Shown here: positions 7,999-16,897 of the stretch, piece by piece | Layout: each line of letters starts with the position of its first letter | How positions within the stretch are numbered: position 1 is the first letter of the stretch | Notes under the pieces: generated by a model | The model's database searches: none | What the model was told of the DNA's origin: nothing | Seen by the model: the letters and a program-made list of their open reading frames with translations, nothing else | Made by a program: the position numbers and the translations under genes | NCBI RefSeq assembly: GCF_000336935.1 | Contig: NZ_AOME01000051.1 | Span: 122,022-186,021, forward strand | Reading direction: 5' to 3' | Length of the DNA stretch: 64,000 nucleotides | From: Halococcus salifodinae DSM 8989 | Lineage (GTDB): Archaea; Halobacteriota; Halobacteria; Halobacteriales; Halococcaceae

Positions 7999-9034
7999 GG
8001 CTGCCGGTGTGGACGATCCGATCGGTTACTTTCTCCAGGACCTCGAGTACCACGGGCGTTCGGAACGGACACAGGAGGCCTACGAGCGTGTTCTCCGGCA
8101 GTTCGAGGGGTTTCTCGCGGATTCCGACCAGTGCCCGGGTGGTCCATTTACACCGGACGAAGCCGGACAGCGCGAGTGTATGGCCTGGGTGCACTCGATC
8201 CGCGCCGAGCACAGGCAGAGTACGATAGCGACCTACGCATCGTATCTGCATCGGTTCTACACCTACATGATACAGGTCGAGGTGTTCGAATCGAACCCGA
8301 TGGCGCTCGTCGTCGAGGAGATGGACGAAACCATCGAGAAAGACCCCCAGCGACGCGACGTGTCGGTGTCCGAAATGCGCCGATTCGTCGACGAGATCGT
8401 TCACCCACTCGATCGGACGGTGATCGTGACGTTGCTGAAAACCGGAATGCGCGTCGGTGAGCTCTGTAACCTCGATCTACGAGACCTCGCGATCGACGAC
8501 GAGGATCTCGAAGCAGTCCACACCCTCGGTGGACGAGGGCAGCTGAACGGACGGGCCGGATCGATCTACGTCGCGAGCGACGTGGGCCGCGGGGACATCA
8601 TCAACGGCGAGAGACGGCGTGCGGCGAACAAACGGCGACGCGCGACGACACTCCCGGTCGACGACGAACTCCACGGGACCCTCCGTCGGTGGCTCGCCGT
8701 TCGACCCGACGCCGTCTCGGATGCCGACCCGCTGTTTCTCAGCACGCGAGACGACTGGGGGCACCGTCTCACGCCACCGATGGTACGCTCGATCGTCTCG
8801 AAGTACGCGCGCGCGATGGACTGGTACCACACCGGCGGTGGCGCGACCGAGAACGTCACACCCCACTACTTCCGGCATTTCTTCACCACGCACCTCCGGG
8901 ATCGCACCGGCGACCGCGGCATCGTGAAATACCTCCGTGGCGACGTCGCCGACGATATCATCGACACCTATACCCACAACTGGGGCGATCGCGTTCGCGA
9001 GGTCTACGAGGAGAACATCTATCAGATCATGTGA
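7988..9034 (+). CDS. Tyrosine recombinase/integrase (XerC/D-like)
   Basis: 348 residues from ATG 7988. The N-terminal SAM-like core-binding domain (residues about 10-105: YFLQDLEYHGRSERTQEAYERVLRQF) is followed by the catalytic domain. Catalytic residues seen: Arg155 in KTGMRVGEL, His293-x-x-Arg296 in HYFRHFF, His330 in YTHNW, and likely nucleophile Tyr340 in VREVYEENIY. The enzyme therefore looks active. It overlaps the upstream DNA-binding protein gene by 11 nt. No tRNA gene or direct repeat marking an att site was found, so this may be a resident chromosomal recombinase rather than the integrase of a complete element. Confidence 0.88.
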   Translation: MATEAAGVDDPIGYFLQDLEYHGRSERTQEAYERVLRQFEGFLADSDQCPGGPFTPDEAGQRECMAWVHSIRAEHRQSTIATYASYLHRFYTYMIQVEVFESNPMALVVEEMDETIEKDPQRRDVSVSEMRRFVDEIVHPLDRTVIVTLLKTGMRVGELCNLDLRDLAIDDEDLEAVHTLGGRGQLNGRAGSIYVASDVGRGDIINGERRRAANKRRRATTLPVDDELHGTLRRWLAVRPDAVSDADPLFLSTRDDWGHRLTPPMVRSIVSKYARAMDWYHTGGGATENVTPHYFRHFFTTHLRDRTGDRGIVKYLRGDVADDIIDTYTHNWGDRVREVYEENIYQIM

Positions 9035-9179
9035 ACGAATTTCGACCTCAACGTGCCTGGCGAACAACGCATAAATTCTATACCGCTATATTGATCTAGA
9101 GGGGTGAGCTAACCATCCGCCGCTCCTGTCCACCGTAGGCCGAGACGAATGATTACTGCAGAGCATTAAATAGAGTAGT

Positions 9180-9187
9180 AAATATTA
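9180..9187 (+). promoter_or_regulatory. TATA element of the methionine synthase operon
   Basis: AAATATTA in a strongly AT-rich patch, 26-33 nt before ATG 9213, consistent with a leaderless mRNA. Confidence 0.6.
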
Positions 9188-9212
9188 AGCAGCGTCATTC
9201 CGTGGGCTGTGT

Positions 9213-10235
9213 ATGTCCGAATTTGTGGCGACGACGCCAGGCGTGTTTCCGCTGCCCGATTGGGCGAAGGATCGGCTGGGAAGCCTGAAAGGCCACCAGA
9301 AGGAGGATCTGATCGATGGCGAGGAGACCGGTGAGATCGCCGACGCCTACGACGAGGCGCGTGCGGAGGTCGCCGACTGGCAGGCGACTGCCGGCCTCGA
9401 TCGCGTGGTGGAGGGGCAGCTCCGGTGGGACGATATGCTCGCCCATCCGCTGTGTGTCCACGACGCGGTCGAGACTCGCGGGATCGTCCGGTACTACGAC
9501 AACAACAACTTCTACCGCGAGCCGGCGGTCACCGGCGAGTTGACCTTCGACGGCGACCTCGCGGACGACCTCGACCACTTCGCGGCGCTCGACGGTGTGT
9601 CCGAGTCACGCCAGGCGGTCGTTCCCGGTCCGTACACCCTCTCGGATCTCGCGACCGACGAGTTCTACGGCGACCGGGCGGCGTTTCTCGACGCGACCGC
9701 GGAGTTCCTCACCGGCGAAATCCGGGCCTTTCCCGACTGTGAGACCCTGTTCGTGCTCGAACCGTCGCTGGTCACGAACCCGCCCGCGGACGGTCTCGAC
9801 GAGCGCGCGAGCGACGCGATCGACCGGGTAGCAGGGGCGACCGACGCCGACGTGGTGGTGCAGACCTACTGGGGCGCGCTGGAGGAGAAGGTCCACGCCC
9901 ACCTGCTCGACGCCGACATCGACGCCGTGGGGTATGACTTCGTGACGAACCACGAGGAGAACCTCTACAACATCAACGAGTACGGCACGAAAGAGTCGAT
10001 CGCGCTCGGCCTCGCCGACGGCCAGAACACCAAGATCGAGGACGGCGAGACGATCACCGAGCGGATCGAGTGGGTCACCGAGAACGTCCCTGCGGCGGAG
10101 TTCGAGACGGTCTACGCCACCACGAACACCGAGCTGTTCTACCTGCCGGTGAACAAGGCGAAAGCGAAGCTCGCAGCGCTCGCCGAGGGCGCCGCACTCG
10201 CTGGCGCTGACGCCGATGAGGAGGTGAACGCATGA
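9213..10235 (+). CDS. MetE-like methionine synthase subunit lacking zinc ligands
   Basis: A 340-residue protein of the cobalamin-independent methionine synthase (MetE/UROD-like barrel) family. It keeps barrel motifs shared with its downstream partner (GPYTLSDLATDEFYG, DWQATAGLDRVVEGQLRWDDM). At the positions where the partner has HVC and SPDCG, it has QTYW and TTNTELFYLP, so the His/Cys zinc site that activates homocysteine is missing. It probably serves as a non-catalytic or methyl-donor-binding half. It overlaps the next gene by ATGA at 10232-10235, which suggests an equimolar complex. Confidence 0.82.
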   Translation: MSEFVATTPGVFPLPDWAKDRLGSLKGHQKEDLIDGEETGEIADAYDEARAEVADWQATAGLDRVVEGQLRWDDMLAHPLCVHDAVETRGIVRYYDNNNFYREPAVTGELTFDGDLADDLDHFAALDGVSESRQAVVPGPYTLSDLATDEFYGDRAAFLDATAEFLTGEIRAFPDCETLFVLEPSLVTNPPADGLDERASDAIDRVAGATDADVVVQTYWGALEEKVHAHLLDADIDAVGYDFVTNHEENLYNINEYGTKESIALGLADGQNTKIEDGETITERIEWVTENVPAAEFETVYATTNTELFYLPVNKAKAKLAALAEGAALAGADADEEVNA

Positions 10236-11302
10236 CTCGCGAGCAGTTCCGGCCCGACGACCACCCGAACGAGCAGTTCATCCTCTCGACCGTGGTCGGC
10301 AGCTATCCCAAGCCCAAGTGGCTCGACCGCGTGCGCGAGCGCTACGAAGAGTCCGACGACTTCGACGACGCGAACTGGGCGGAGGCGACCGACGATGCTT
10401 CGCGGCTCATCACCCACGAGCACGAGCGCGCGGGGCTCGACGCCGTGGTCGACGGCGAGATGCGCAGAAACGAGATGGTCGAATACTTCGCCGAGCGGAT
10501 CGAGGGCTACGAGTTCAATGGCCCGGTCAAAGTCTGGGGGCACAACTACTTCGACAAGCCCTCGGTCGTCGAGGAAGTCGAGTACGACGACTCGTGGCTG
10601 GTCGACGAGTTCGCGTTCACCGACGACGTCGCCACCAAACCAGTCAAGGTCCCGATCACCGGACCGTACACCCTCGCGAGCTGGTGTTTCAACGAGAGCT
10701 ACGACGACGACCGGGCGCTCGCGCTCGATCTCGCGGACCTCGTGAACGAGGAGATCGGGAAGCTGGTCGAGGCGGGCGCGCGCTACATCCAGATCGACGA
10801 GCCCGCGCTCGCCACCACGCCCGACGACCACGCGATCGTCGGCGACTGCCTCGATCGGATCGTCGCCGGACTGCCCGACGACGTCCGAATCGGGCTCCAC
10901 GTCTGCTATGGGGACTACTCCCGGATCTATCCCGAGATCCTCGAGTTCCCGATCGACGAGTTCGATGTCGAGCTCGCCAACGGTGACTACGAACAGCTCG
11001 ACGTGTTCAAGGAGCCGGAGTTCGACCTCGATCTCGCGCTCGGCGTCACCGACGTCCACGTCGCCGAGGTCGAGTCCGTCGAGGCGATCGAGGCGAACAT
11101 CGAGAAGGGTCTGGAGATCGTGCCACCGGAGCGTTTGACCGTGAGCCCCGACTGCGGCGTGAAGCTCCTCCCGCGCGAGGTGGCCTACGGCAAGATGGCG
11201 AACATGGTCGAGGCCACCCGGAACGTCGAGCGCAAACTCGACGACGGCGAGATCGACGCGCGGGCGCTCCGCGAGGGTGCGACCGCGAGCGCCGACGACT
11301 GA
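10232..11302 (+). CDS. metE: Core methionine synthase (MetE C-terminal type), zinc site intact
   Basis: A 356-residue catalytic MetE-type barrel that would transfer a methyl group to homocysteine. Zinc ligands are visible: His223-x-Cys225 (HVCYG) and Cys308 (SPDCGVKLL), with an acidic ligand between. Other family motifs are VVGSYPKPKW at the N-terminus, VVDGEMRRNEMVEYF, and ITGPYTLASWCFNESY. At 356 residues it corresponds to the C-terminal half of bacterial MetE, as in archaeal core enzymes. The natural methyl donor of such short forms is not necessarily methyl-folate. The gene is translationally coupled to the upstream paralog. Confidence 0.87.
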   Translation: MTREQFRPDDHPNEQFILSTVVGSYPKPKWLDRVRERYEESDDFDDANWAEATDDASRLITHEHERAGLDAVVDGEMRRNEMVEYFAERIEGYEFNGPVKVWGHNYFDKPSVVEEVEYDDSWLVDEFAFTDDVATKPVKVPITGPYTLASWCFNESYDDDRALALDLADLVNEEIGKLVEAGARYIQIDEPALATTPDDHAIVGDCLDRIVAGLPDDVRIGLHVCYGDYSRIYPEILEFPIDEFDVELANGDYEQLDVFKEPEFDLDLALGVTDVHVAEVESVEAIEANIEKGLEIVPPERLTVSPDCGVKLLPREVAYGKMANMVEATRNVERKLDDGEIDARALREGATASADD

Positions 11303-11595
11303 CCGATCAAGGATTCTGTCACCGCTGATCGGCGACTCCTGCCCTTCGCGGTTGGCGCGCGCTCGCGCTCGTGTGCGAGTGAAACGAGCACCGAGCGCGG
11401 ATCGGCGTGCGAGGGATGAGCGAGTGAGCGAAGTGAACGAGCGAGTGGGTTGGGGAGGCGTGTGGACGGTTGGGGTGCTGTGCTGTTTCTCATTGGTGTC
11501 GGCATCGCAGCGGTCACGACGACAGCGACGGCTACCGAAACAACCGCAACTGCGGCCGTGATCGGTTCGAAAGCCCCGACTGGCTCAGGTTCTGC
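11303..11595. other. Intergenic stretch, no gene seen
   Basis: It contains GC-rich imperfect repeats of GCGAG/CTCGC type (11345-11445) and no frame with haloarchaeal protein composition. It leads into the hairpin array. Confidence 0.5.
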
Positions 11596-11597
11596 TC

Positions 11598-11743
11598 GCG
11601 GGCCGTAGGCCCGCTCGCACGGCCCGAGGGAGCTTCGCTCCCTCGCTGTCGCCGGCGCGAAGCGCCGGCTGCAAGAGGTTCCGAAGGAACCTCTCTGCCC
11701 GGGACTCGCTATCGTTCGAGAGACACCTCCGACGTCTCTCGAA
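11598..11743. repeat. Array of five consecutive perfect hairpins
   Basis: Five adjacent inverted repeats: 11598-11614 (stem GCGGGCC, loop GTA), 11625-11645 (stem CGAGGGAGC, loop TTC), 11651-11669 (stem GCCGGCGC, loop GAA), 11674-11694 (stem AGAGGTTCC, loop GAA), 11715-11743 (stem TTCGAGAGAC, 9-nt loop). All stems are perfect and four loops are 3 nt. The stem sequences differ, so structure rather than sequence is repeated. A similar set lies at 36919-37142. Confidence 0.85.
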
Positions 11744-11973
11744 CCACGCCCCTCACCCCGCTCGTTGCACTCGCTCGGCTGGGGTGCTTGCCGGACGAGA
11801 CTCGCTCCCCCGTCTCGCTGGCTCCCGATCGCGTCGCTCACGGGAACGTCCTCCGGGTTTCTTGAACCAGTCGCCCCTTTCATTCCCTTCCGTGCGGTTT
11901 CTCGGTGAGCCATCGCTCATGGCCACACGGATCAAGAACGATAGCAGAGTTTCTTGCCGGATTGCCGAGAAGA

Positions 11974-11980
11974 TTTTTAA
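11974..11980 (+). promoter_or_regulatory. TATA element of the S9 peptidase gene
   Basis: TTTTTAA, 26-32 nt upstream of ATG 12006, fitting a leaderless or very short-leader transcript. Confidence 0.5.
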
Positions 11981-12005
11981 CCCAGTGGCGAAACGATAAT
12001 GAACG

Positions 12006-13898
12006 ATGACCGACCCCGACGACGTGCTCGAATCCCTCGCCAGTCTCCCGAGCTTTCACCACCCGATCGCCACCGAGGACGGCGATCAGGTCGCTTTCTA
12101 CTACGACGAATCGGGCCGGAATGAACTTCACATTCTCGACGTCGAGACTGGCGAGCATCGCCAGATCAGCGACGGTGAAGTGCCGCGCAACGCCCGATGG
12201 GGCGTCGAGTGGAGCGCCGACGGCGACCGGGTGTTCTTTCACCTCGACGAGGACGGCAACGAGCAAAACGACATCCACGCCATCGACGTGGGCGGAGCTA
12301 CTGCGGGCGAGACCGAGCCGGTCGTCGAGATGGACGGCCAGGTATCTCTCGCTGACGTTGGCGACGACGGCGACACGCTCCTCTTGGGGTCAACCCGCGA
12401 CGGCCAGATGAACCTCTATCGCCACGACCTCGCGGCCGACGAAACCGAGAAGATCACCGACTACGAGCGCGCGGCGTTCGGGGGACTCCTCTCACCCGAC
12501 TGCGAGCGGATCGCCTACGCCACCAACGAATCCGACGACTTCGACAACATGGACGCCTACGTCGCCGACGCCGACGGATCGAACCCCCGCAATTTGGGGA
12601 TCGGCGAGACCGGCGCGGAGTCCGTCCACGCCGACTGGGGGCCCGACGGCGAGTCGCTACTGGTTTCGGATAACACCGAGGACGTCGGACGGTGTGGGGT
12701 GTACGACTTCGAGAGCGAGGACGTGACATGGTACGGTGACCTCACGGCCGAGGAGTCACCGGTTTGTTTCCTGCCTGACGGCGAGCGATTCCTCGCGCTC
12801 CGGATCCGCGAGGCGGCGGTGATGCCGCTGGTGTACGACTGCGAGACCGGTGAATCGCGCGAACTCGACCTACCGGACGGCGTCGCAACCTTCCCCGGGG
12901 AAGCGGTGCTCGACGACGATCGCGTCCTCGTGGTACACACGACGTCCGACCGGCGTCCCGAACTGGTGGCCTACGACCTCAAAACGGATGCGTACGAGAC
13001 TCTCCTCGAGGGAGAGTACGGGGAGTTCGACCTCGATGGGTTCGCCGATGCGGAGTATTTCACCTTCGAGAGCGCTGGCGACACCGAATCCGGGCCGGCC
13101 GCCGCGTGGACCGGCGACAACGAGACTCTGGAGATCGGTGCGCTGCTCTATGACTCGGGCGAACGCCCCTCACCGCTGATCGTCAATCCCCACGGCGGCC
13201 CGCGCGGGGCGGACGTGAAACGCTTCAACCCCCGGACCCAGTTCCTGCTCAAACGCGGCTACAGCGTGCTCCAGGTCAACTATCGCGGCTCGGCTCACTA
13301 CGGCCGCGAGTTCGCCCAACTCCTCTACGACGACTGGGGCGGCGGCGAGCAGGCCGACATCGCGGCGGCGACTCGACTCGCATCGGAGTACGACTGGATC
13401 GACGACGACCGCGTCGCCGTCTACGGCGGCTCCTACGGCGGCTACAGCGCCTACTGTCAGATGACGATGTATCCCGACCTCTACGACGCCGGCATCGCGT
13501 CGGTCGGACTCACAGACTTGGAGGATATGTACGAGAGCACGATGCCGCACTTCCGGACCGAACTCATGGAGAAGAACCTCGGCACGCCCGAGGAGAGTCC
13601 TGAAATTTACGACGAGCGCAGCCCCGTCAACTACGCGGAGAATCTTTCGGCCCCGCTCCTGATGGTTCACGGCGTGAACGACCGCCGTGTGCCGGTCTCG
13701 CAGGCCCGCATCTTCCGGGACGCGCTCGACGACCTCGGCTTCGAGGAGGGCGAAGACGGCGAGTACGAGTACGAGGAGCTCGGCGAGGAGGGCCACGGCT
13801 CCTCGGACATCGACCAGAAGATCAGGACGTACCAACTGCTCGACGGTTTCCTCGACCGCCGGCTCGGCGGCGCGAAAGCCGAGGGAACAACGGACTGA
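12006..13898 (+). CDS. S9 family serine peptidase (prolyl oligopeptidase / acylaminoacyl peptidase type)
   Basis: A 630-residue cytoplasmic peptidase, normal length for the family. Residues about 1-370 hold WD40-like beta-propeller repeats (for example RWGVEWSADGDRVFF, HADWGPDGESLLVS). The C-terminal alpha/beta-hydrolase domain has the triad Ser476 in GGSYGGYS, Asp559 in HGVNDRRVP and His597 in EEGHGSS. The HGGPRG segment forms the oxyanion region. There is no signal peptide. It likely degrades short peptides or acyl-peptides; exact specificity cannot be read. The gene is monocistronic behind its own TATA element. Confidence 0.93.
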   Translation: MTDPDDVLESLASLPSFHHPIATEDGDQVAFYYDESGRNELHILDVETGEHRQISDGEVPRNARWGVEWSADGDRVFFHLDEDGNEQNDIHAIDVGGATAGETEPVVEMDGQVSLADVGDDGDTLLLGSTRDGQMNLYRHDLAADETEKITDYERAAFGGLLSPDCERIAYATNESDDFDNMDAYVADADGSNPRNLGIGETGAESVHADWGPDGESLLVSDNTEDVGRCGVYDFESEDVTWYGDLTAEESPVCFLPDGERFLALRIREAAVMPLVYDCETGESRELDLPDGVATFPGEAVLDDDRVLVVHTTSDRRPELVAYDLKTDAYETLLEGEYGEFDLDGFADAEYFTFESAGDTESGPAAAWTGDNETLEIGALLYDSGERPSPLIVNPHGGPRGADVKRFNPRTQFLLKRGYSVLQVNYRGSAHYGREFAQLLYDDWGGGEQADIAAATRLASEYDWIDDDRVAVYGGSYGGYSAYCQMTMYPDLYDAGIASVGLTDLEDMYESTMPHFRTELMEKNLGTPEESPEIYDERSPVNYAENLSAPLLMVHGVNDRRVPVSQARIFRDALDDLGFEEGEDGEYEYEELGEEGHGSSDIDQKIRTYQLLDGFLDRRLGGAKAEGTTD

Positions 13899-14030
13899 CG
13901 TTCGGCACTATTCGAGCAGCGATCGCACCGCACGCCGACGGCGTCCCGGTTCCTTGTGAAACCGGCCATCGAAACAAGAGGTTTATGTTGCCGCTTTCGG
14001 GCGGATGATACCGCTGCCCACGAGTGTAGT

Positions 14031-15434
14031 ATGGGCATGAGTGACGCACAACAGCCGGACGATACGACGGCGCATGCGGATCACGAAGGGCACGACACCG
14101 AAGGACCAGGCTATACGACGCCCCAGGCCGCGATCGAAGAGTCCGAACCTGAAAAGATTGCGTACGTCATGGGTTTGTACGTCGGCACGGACGTCGATGC
14201 GCCCGACTTCCTCGGCGTGGTCGACATCGATCCCGATTCGGAGACCTACACCGAGATAATCGACCGGGTCGAGATGCCCAACCGGGGCGACGAGCTCCAC
14301 CACTTCGGCTGGAACGCCTGCTCGTCGTCGTGTCACATGGACGGCCTCGAGCGCCGCCATCTCGTGATCCCCGGCCAGCGCTCCTCGCGCATCCACGTCG
14401 TCGACACGAAGGATCGACGCAACCCCGAACTCGAATCGGTGATCGAACCCGAGGAGGTGTTCGAGCACGACCTCTCCGCACCGCACACTACCCACTGCAT
14501 CCCAGATGGCCAGATCCTGATCTCGATGCTCGGGGATGCCGACGGCGACCTTCCCGGGGGGTTCCTCGCGCTCGACGAGAACTTCGAGGTCGACGGCCGG
14601 TGGGAGCCGCCGGGCGAGATCGAGATGAACTACGACTACTGGTATCAGCCCCGGCACAACGTCATGGTCTCCTCGGAGTGGGCCGCACCGAAGACCTACT
14701 ATCCGGGGTTCGACATGGACGACGTCGAGGCGGGCAACTACGGCCAGCGACTCCACGTCTGGGACTGGGAGAACAAGACTGTGGAGCAGACGATCGATCT
14801 CGGCGAGGAGGGGCTGATTCCGCTCGAAGTCCGCTTCCTCCACAGCCCCGAGGCGACCCACGGCTACGTCGGCGCAGCACTCTCATCGAACGTCTTTCAT
14901 TTCCACGACGCCGGTGAGGAGTGGCGTGCGGAGCCGGTCATCGACGTCGAGGCGCGCGAGCACGACGGCTGGGACATGCCCGTGCCTGGTCTCGTCACCG
15001 ACCTCCTCGTGTCGATGGACGATCGGTACCTGTTCTTCTCGAACTGGCTGCACGGCGACGTCCGGATGTACGACATCTCGGATCCGGCGAATCCACGGCT
15101 CGCCGATCGAATCTGGGCCGGTGGCCACTTCGGCGACCCAGCCCCAGTGCAGGATCGCGAGCTCGCTGGCGGGCCACAGATGCTCCAGCTCAGCCTCGAC
15201 GGCGAGCGCCTCTACTGGACCACCTCGCTGTTTTCGAGCTGGGACAACCAGTTCTACCCCGAGGAGGCCGAGCAGGGATCGGTGATGCTCAAAGCCGACG
15301 TCGATCCACGAAACGGCTCCATGAGCCTCGACGAGGAGTTCCTCGTGGACTTCGGCGACCTTCCGGATGGTCCGGCGCGCGCCCACGAGATCCGATGGCC
15401 AGACGGCGACTGCACGAGTGACGTCTGGCAGTAG
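14031..15434 (+). CDS. Selenium-binding protein (SBP56 / methanethiol oxidase family)
   Basis: 467 residues from ATG 14031; the frame is open upstream but without family-like sequence, and a second ATG lies at 14037. The protein carries the conserved SBP56 core: HHFGWNACSSSCHMDGLERRHLVIPGQRSSRIHVVD, LSAPHTTHCIPDG, NYDYWYQPRHNVMVSSEWAAP, and HGDVRMYDISDP, with many His residues that bind copper in characterised members. Family members oxidise methanethiol to formaldehyde, H2S and H2O2. Its stop lies 17 nt inside a ferredoxin gene, so the two are co-translated. A TATA-like TTTATG is at 13982-13987. Confidence 0.9.
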   Translation: MGMSDAQQPDDTTAHADHEGHDTEGPGYTTPQAAIEESEPEKIAYVMGLYVGTDVDAPDFLGVVDIDPDSETYTEIIDRVEMPNRGDELHHFGWNACSSSCHMDGLERRHLVIPGQRSSRIHVVDTKDRRNPELESVIEPEEVFEHDLSAPHTTHCIPDGQILISMLGDADGDLPGGFLALDENFEVDGRWEPPGEIEMNYDYWYQPRHNVMVSSEWAAPKTYYPGFDMDDVEAGNYGQRLHVWDWENKTVEQTIDLGEEGLIPLEVRFLHSPEATHGYVGAALSSNVFHFHDAGEEWRAEPVIDVEAREHDGWDMPVPGLVTDLLVSMDDRYLFFSNWLHGDVRMYDISDPANPRLADRIWAGGHFGDPAPVQDRELAGGPQMLQLSLDGERLYWTTSLFSSWDNQFYPEEAEQGSVMLKADVDPRNGSMSLDEEFLVDFGDLPDGPARAHEIRWPDGDCTSDVWQ

Positions 15435-15768
15435 CGCACACGACGTCATTCTCGTGTGGCAGGACGGCCAGGAAGGAAGTGACGAACGCGAAGAGCGGCT
15501 GTCAGTCGGTGAGGACGAGATCGTCCTCACGGCGGCTGAATGCGCTGGCGTCGCACTCCCCTTCGGCTGTCGCACCGGCGCGTGTGCGACCTGCACCGGA
15601 AAACTCCTCGACGGACGGATCGAACACGCTCGTCCGCCACGGGCGCTGAAGGAGCGCCACCGCGAGGCGGGCTACGTCCTGCTCTGCATCGCCGAACCGC
15701 GGTCGGACTGTCGGATCGTGGTCGGGAGTTCCGTCCAGGCCGAGCTGGTGTCGAACCCGTGGCAGTGA
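15418..15768 (+). CDS. [2Fe-2S] plant-type ferredoxin
   Basis: 116 residues from the GTG at 15418-15420, overlapping the upstream gene by 17 nt. The in-frame ATG at 15367 would extend into a less plausible Arg-rich segment. Cluster ligands: FGCRTGACATC (C-x4-C-x2-C) and the fourth Cys in YVLLCIAEP. The loop and spacing match plant/haloarchaeal-type ferredoxins, but the long acidic insertion typical of the main haloarchaeal ferredoxin is missing. Coupled translation suggests it carries electrons for or from the selenium-binding protein; this is inferred from gene position only. Confidence 0.88.
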   Translation: MTSGSSAHDVILVWQDGQEGSDEREERLSVGEDEIVLTAAECAGVALPFGCRTGACATCTGKLLDGRIEHARPPRALKERHREAGYVLLCIAEPRSDCRIVVGSSVQAELVSNPWQ

Positions 15769-15786
15769 ACCGTTCGGTCGTCCGCT

Positions 15787-16212
15787 TCAGCCCCGACTGC
15801 TGACGTACGCGACCGCCGCGCGCCACGGCACCAGCAGGACGAGGCCGACACCGAGCGAGACGAGGACGAACGCGATCGCGAACCCGCCAGGGAAAACCGG
15901 CGTCGCGCGGAGTGCCTGACCGATCAGCGCCGCTCCGATCCACGCGAGCGCGGTCCGGCGGACGGCGGTGCCGACCGATCGGGAGGTCGATGGTGCATAC
16001 ACACCGGCGAGGATCGAGACGAGCGCCCAGCCGAGGAAAAACGGGAGCGCGGTGCCGACAACTCGCGGCGCATCGGCCACGAGATCGTAGCCGTGCTGGA
16101 GTTCGCCGAGGACGACGAACAGCGAGATCAGGAGGAGATCGCCGACGGCGAGCGCGAGCGTTCGCGGCGAGGAGTCGGTGCGCGCGCGGAGCGACGCGAC
16201 GGCGCTGCTCAT
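15787..16212 (-). CDS. DUF3054 family membrane protein
   Basis: A 141-residue membrane protein with four predicted helices: LALAVGDLLLISLFVVLG, VVGTALPFFLGWALVSILAGVY, AVRRTALAWIGAALIGQALRATP and FAIAFVLVSLGVGLVLLVPWRAAVAYV. The pattern LGWxLxxxLxGxY plus a conserved TP matches DUF3054, whose function is unknown. The gene is convergent with the ferredoxin gene and followed on the same strand, upstream, by a methyltransferase gene. Confidence 0.8.
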   Translation of the reverse strand: MSSAVASLRARTDSSPRTLALAVGDLLLISLFVVLGELQHGYDLVADAPRVVGTALPFFLGWALVSILAGVYAPSTSRSVGTAVRRTALAWIGAALIGQALRATPVFPGGFAIAFVLVSLGVGLVLLVPWRAAVAYVSSRG

Positions 16213-16250
16213 GCATTCCGGTTCGAAGCGCGGCAGAATGTATCCGTCGA

Positions 16251-16823
16251 TCAGCGTTTGACGCCCGCGACCGTGTAGCCGAACCCGCGGGAGGGGACTG
16301 CGGCGTCGAGGCCCGCGTTCTCGACGCCCGCAGCGAGCTCCTCGGGGGTGAAGAACTCCGAATCGAACCCCACGAGATGTTCGGCCGCGACCAGCGCGCG
16401 CCCGCGTAGCGTCGCGCGGTCGAACTCCCGACAGACGAGCACGCCGCCTGGCCGGAGGACGCGCTTCGCCTCGGTGAGTGCCCCCGTCCGATCGGCGACG
16501 TGATGGAGCGCGTCGACGATGAGCACCGCATCCATCGATTCGTCGGCGAACGGGAGTGATGCGCCGTCCGCACGGACGCCGTCGAGTCCCAGCCGTCGCG
16601 CCTCGCCGAGCATTCCGTGGGCGGCGTCGACCACGATTCGTTCGGGAACGTCGATCGTGCGTACCGCCCGGCCGGTGCCGCCGCCGACATCGACGACGCG
16701 CTCGATGTCGCGCTCGGCGAGCGCGAGCCCCGCCCGGAGCGCGCGCTCGTCGGTCGAGGGCATGAACCGCTCGTAGTGGCGCGCGAACCGCTCGAAGTAC
16801 GCGACGTCGCCGGGCGTGTGCAT
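16251..16823 (-). CDS. Class I SAM-dependent methyltransferase
   Basis: 190 residues from the ATG at 16821-16823. SAM-binding motif I is VVDVGGGTGRAVRTID and the later VLIVDALHHVADRTGALTEAKRVLRPGGVLV carries the Methyltransf_11-type post-motifs. The N-terminus (AYFERFARHYERFMPSTD) is typical of ubiquinone/menaquinone-biosynthesis-like methyltransferases. The substrate is unknown. Its gene is divergent from a GNAT gene about 75 nt away. Confidence 0.85.
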   Translation of the reverse strand: MHTPGDVAYFERFARHYERFMPSTDERALRAGLALAERDIERVVDVGGGTGRAVRTIDVPERIVVDAAHGMLGEARRLGLDGVRADGASLPFADESMDAVLIVDALHHVADRTGALTEAKRVLRPGGVLVCREFDRATLRGRALVAAEHLVGFDSEFFTPEELAAGVENAGLDAAVPSRGFGYTVAGVKR

Positions 16824-16897
16824 ACCTCGTCGTAGATCCGCCGATGGCTTAAAAACCACCCCGGAGGACACATCCCTCGCGCCCGTTCAATGGCGAC

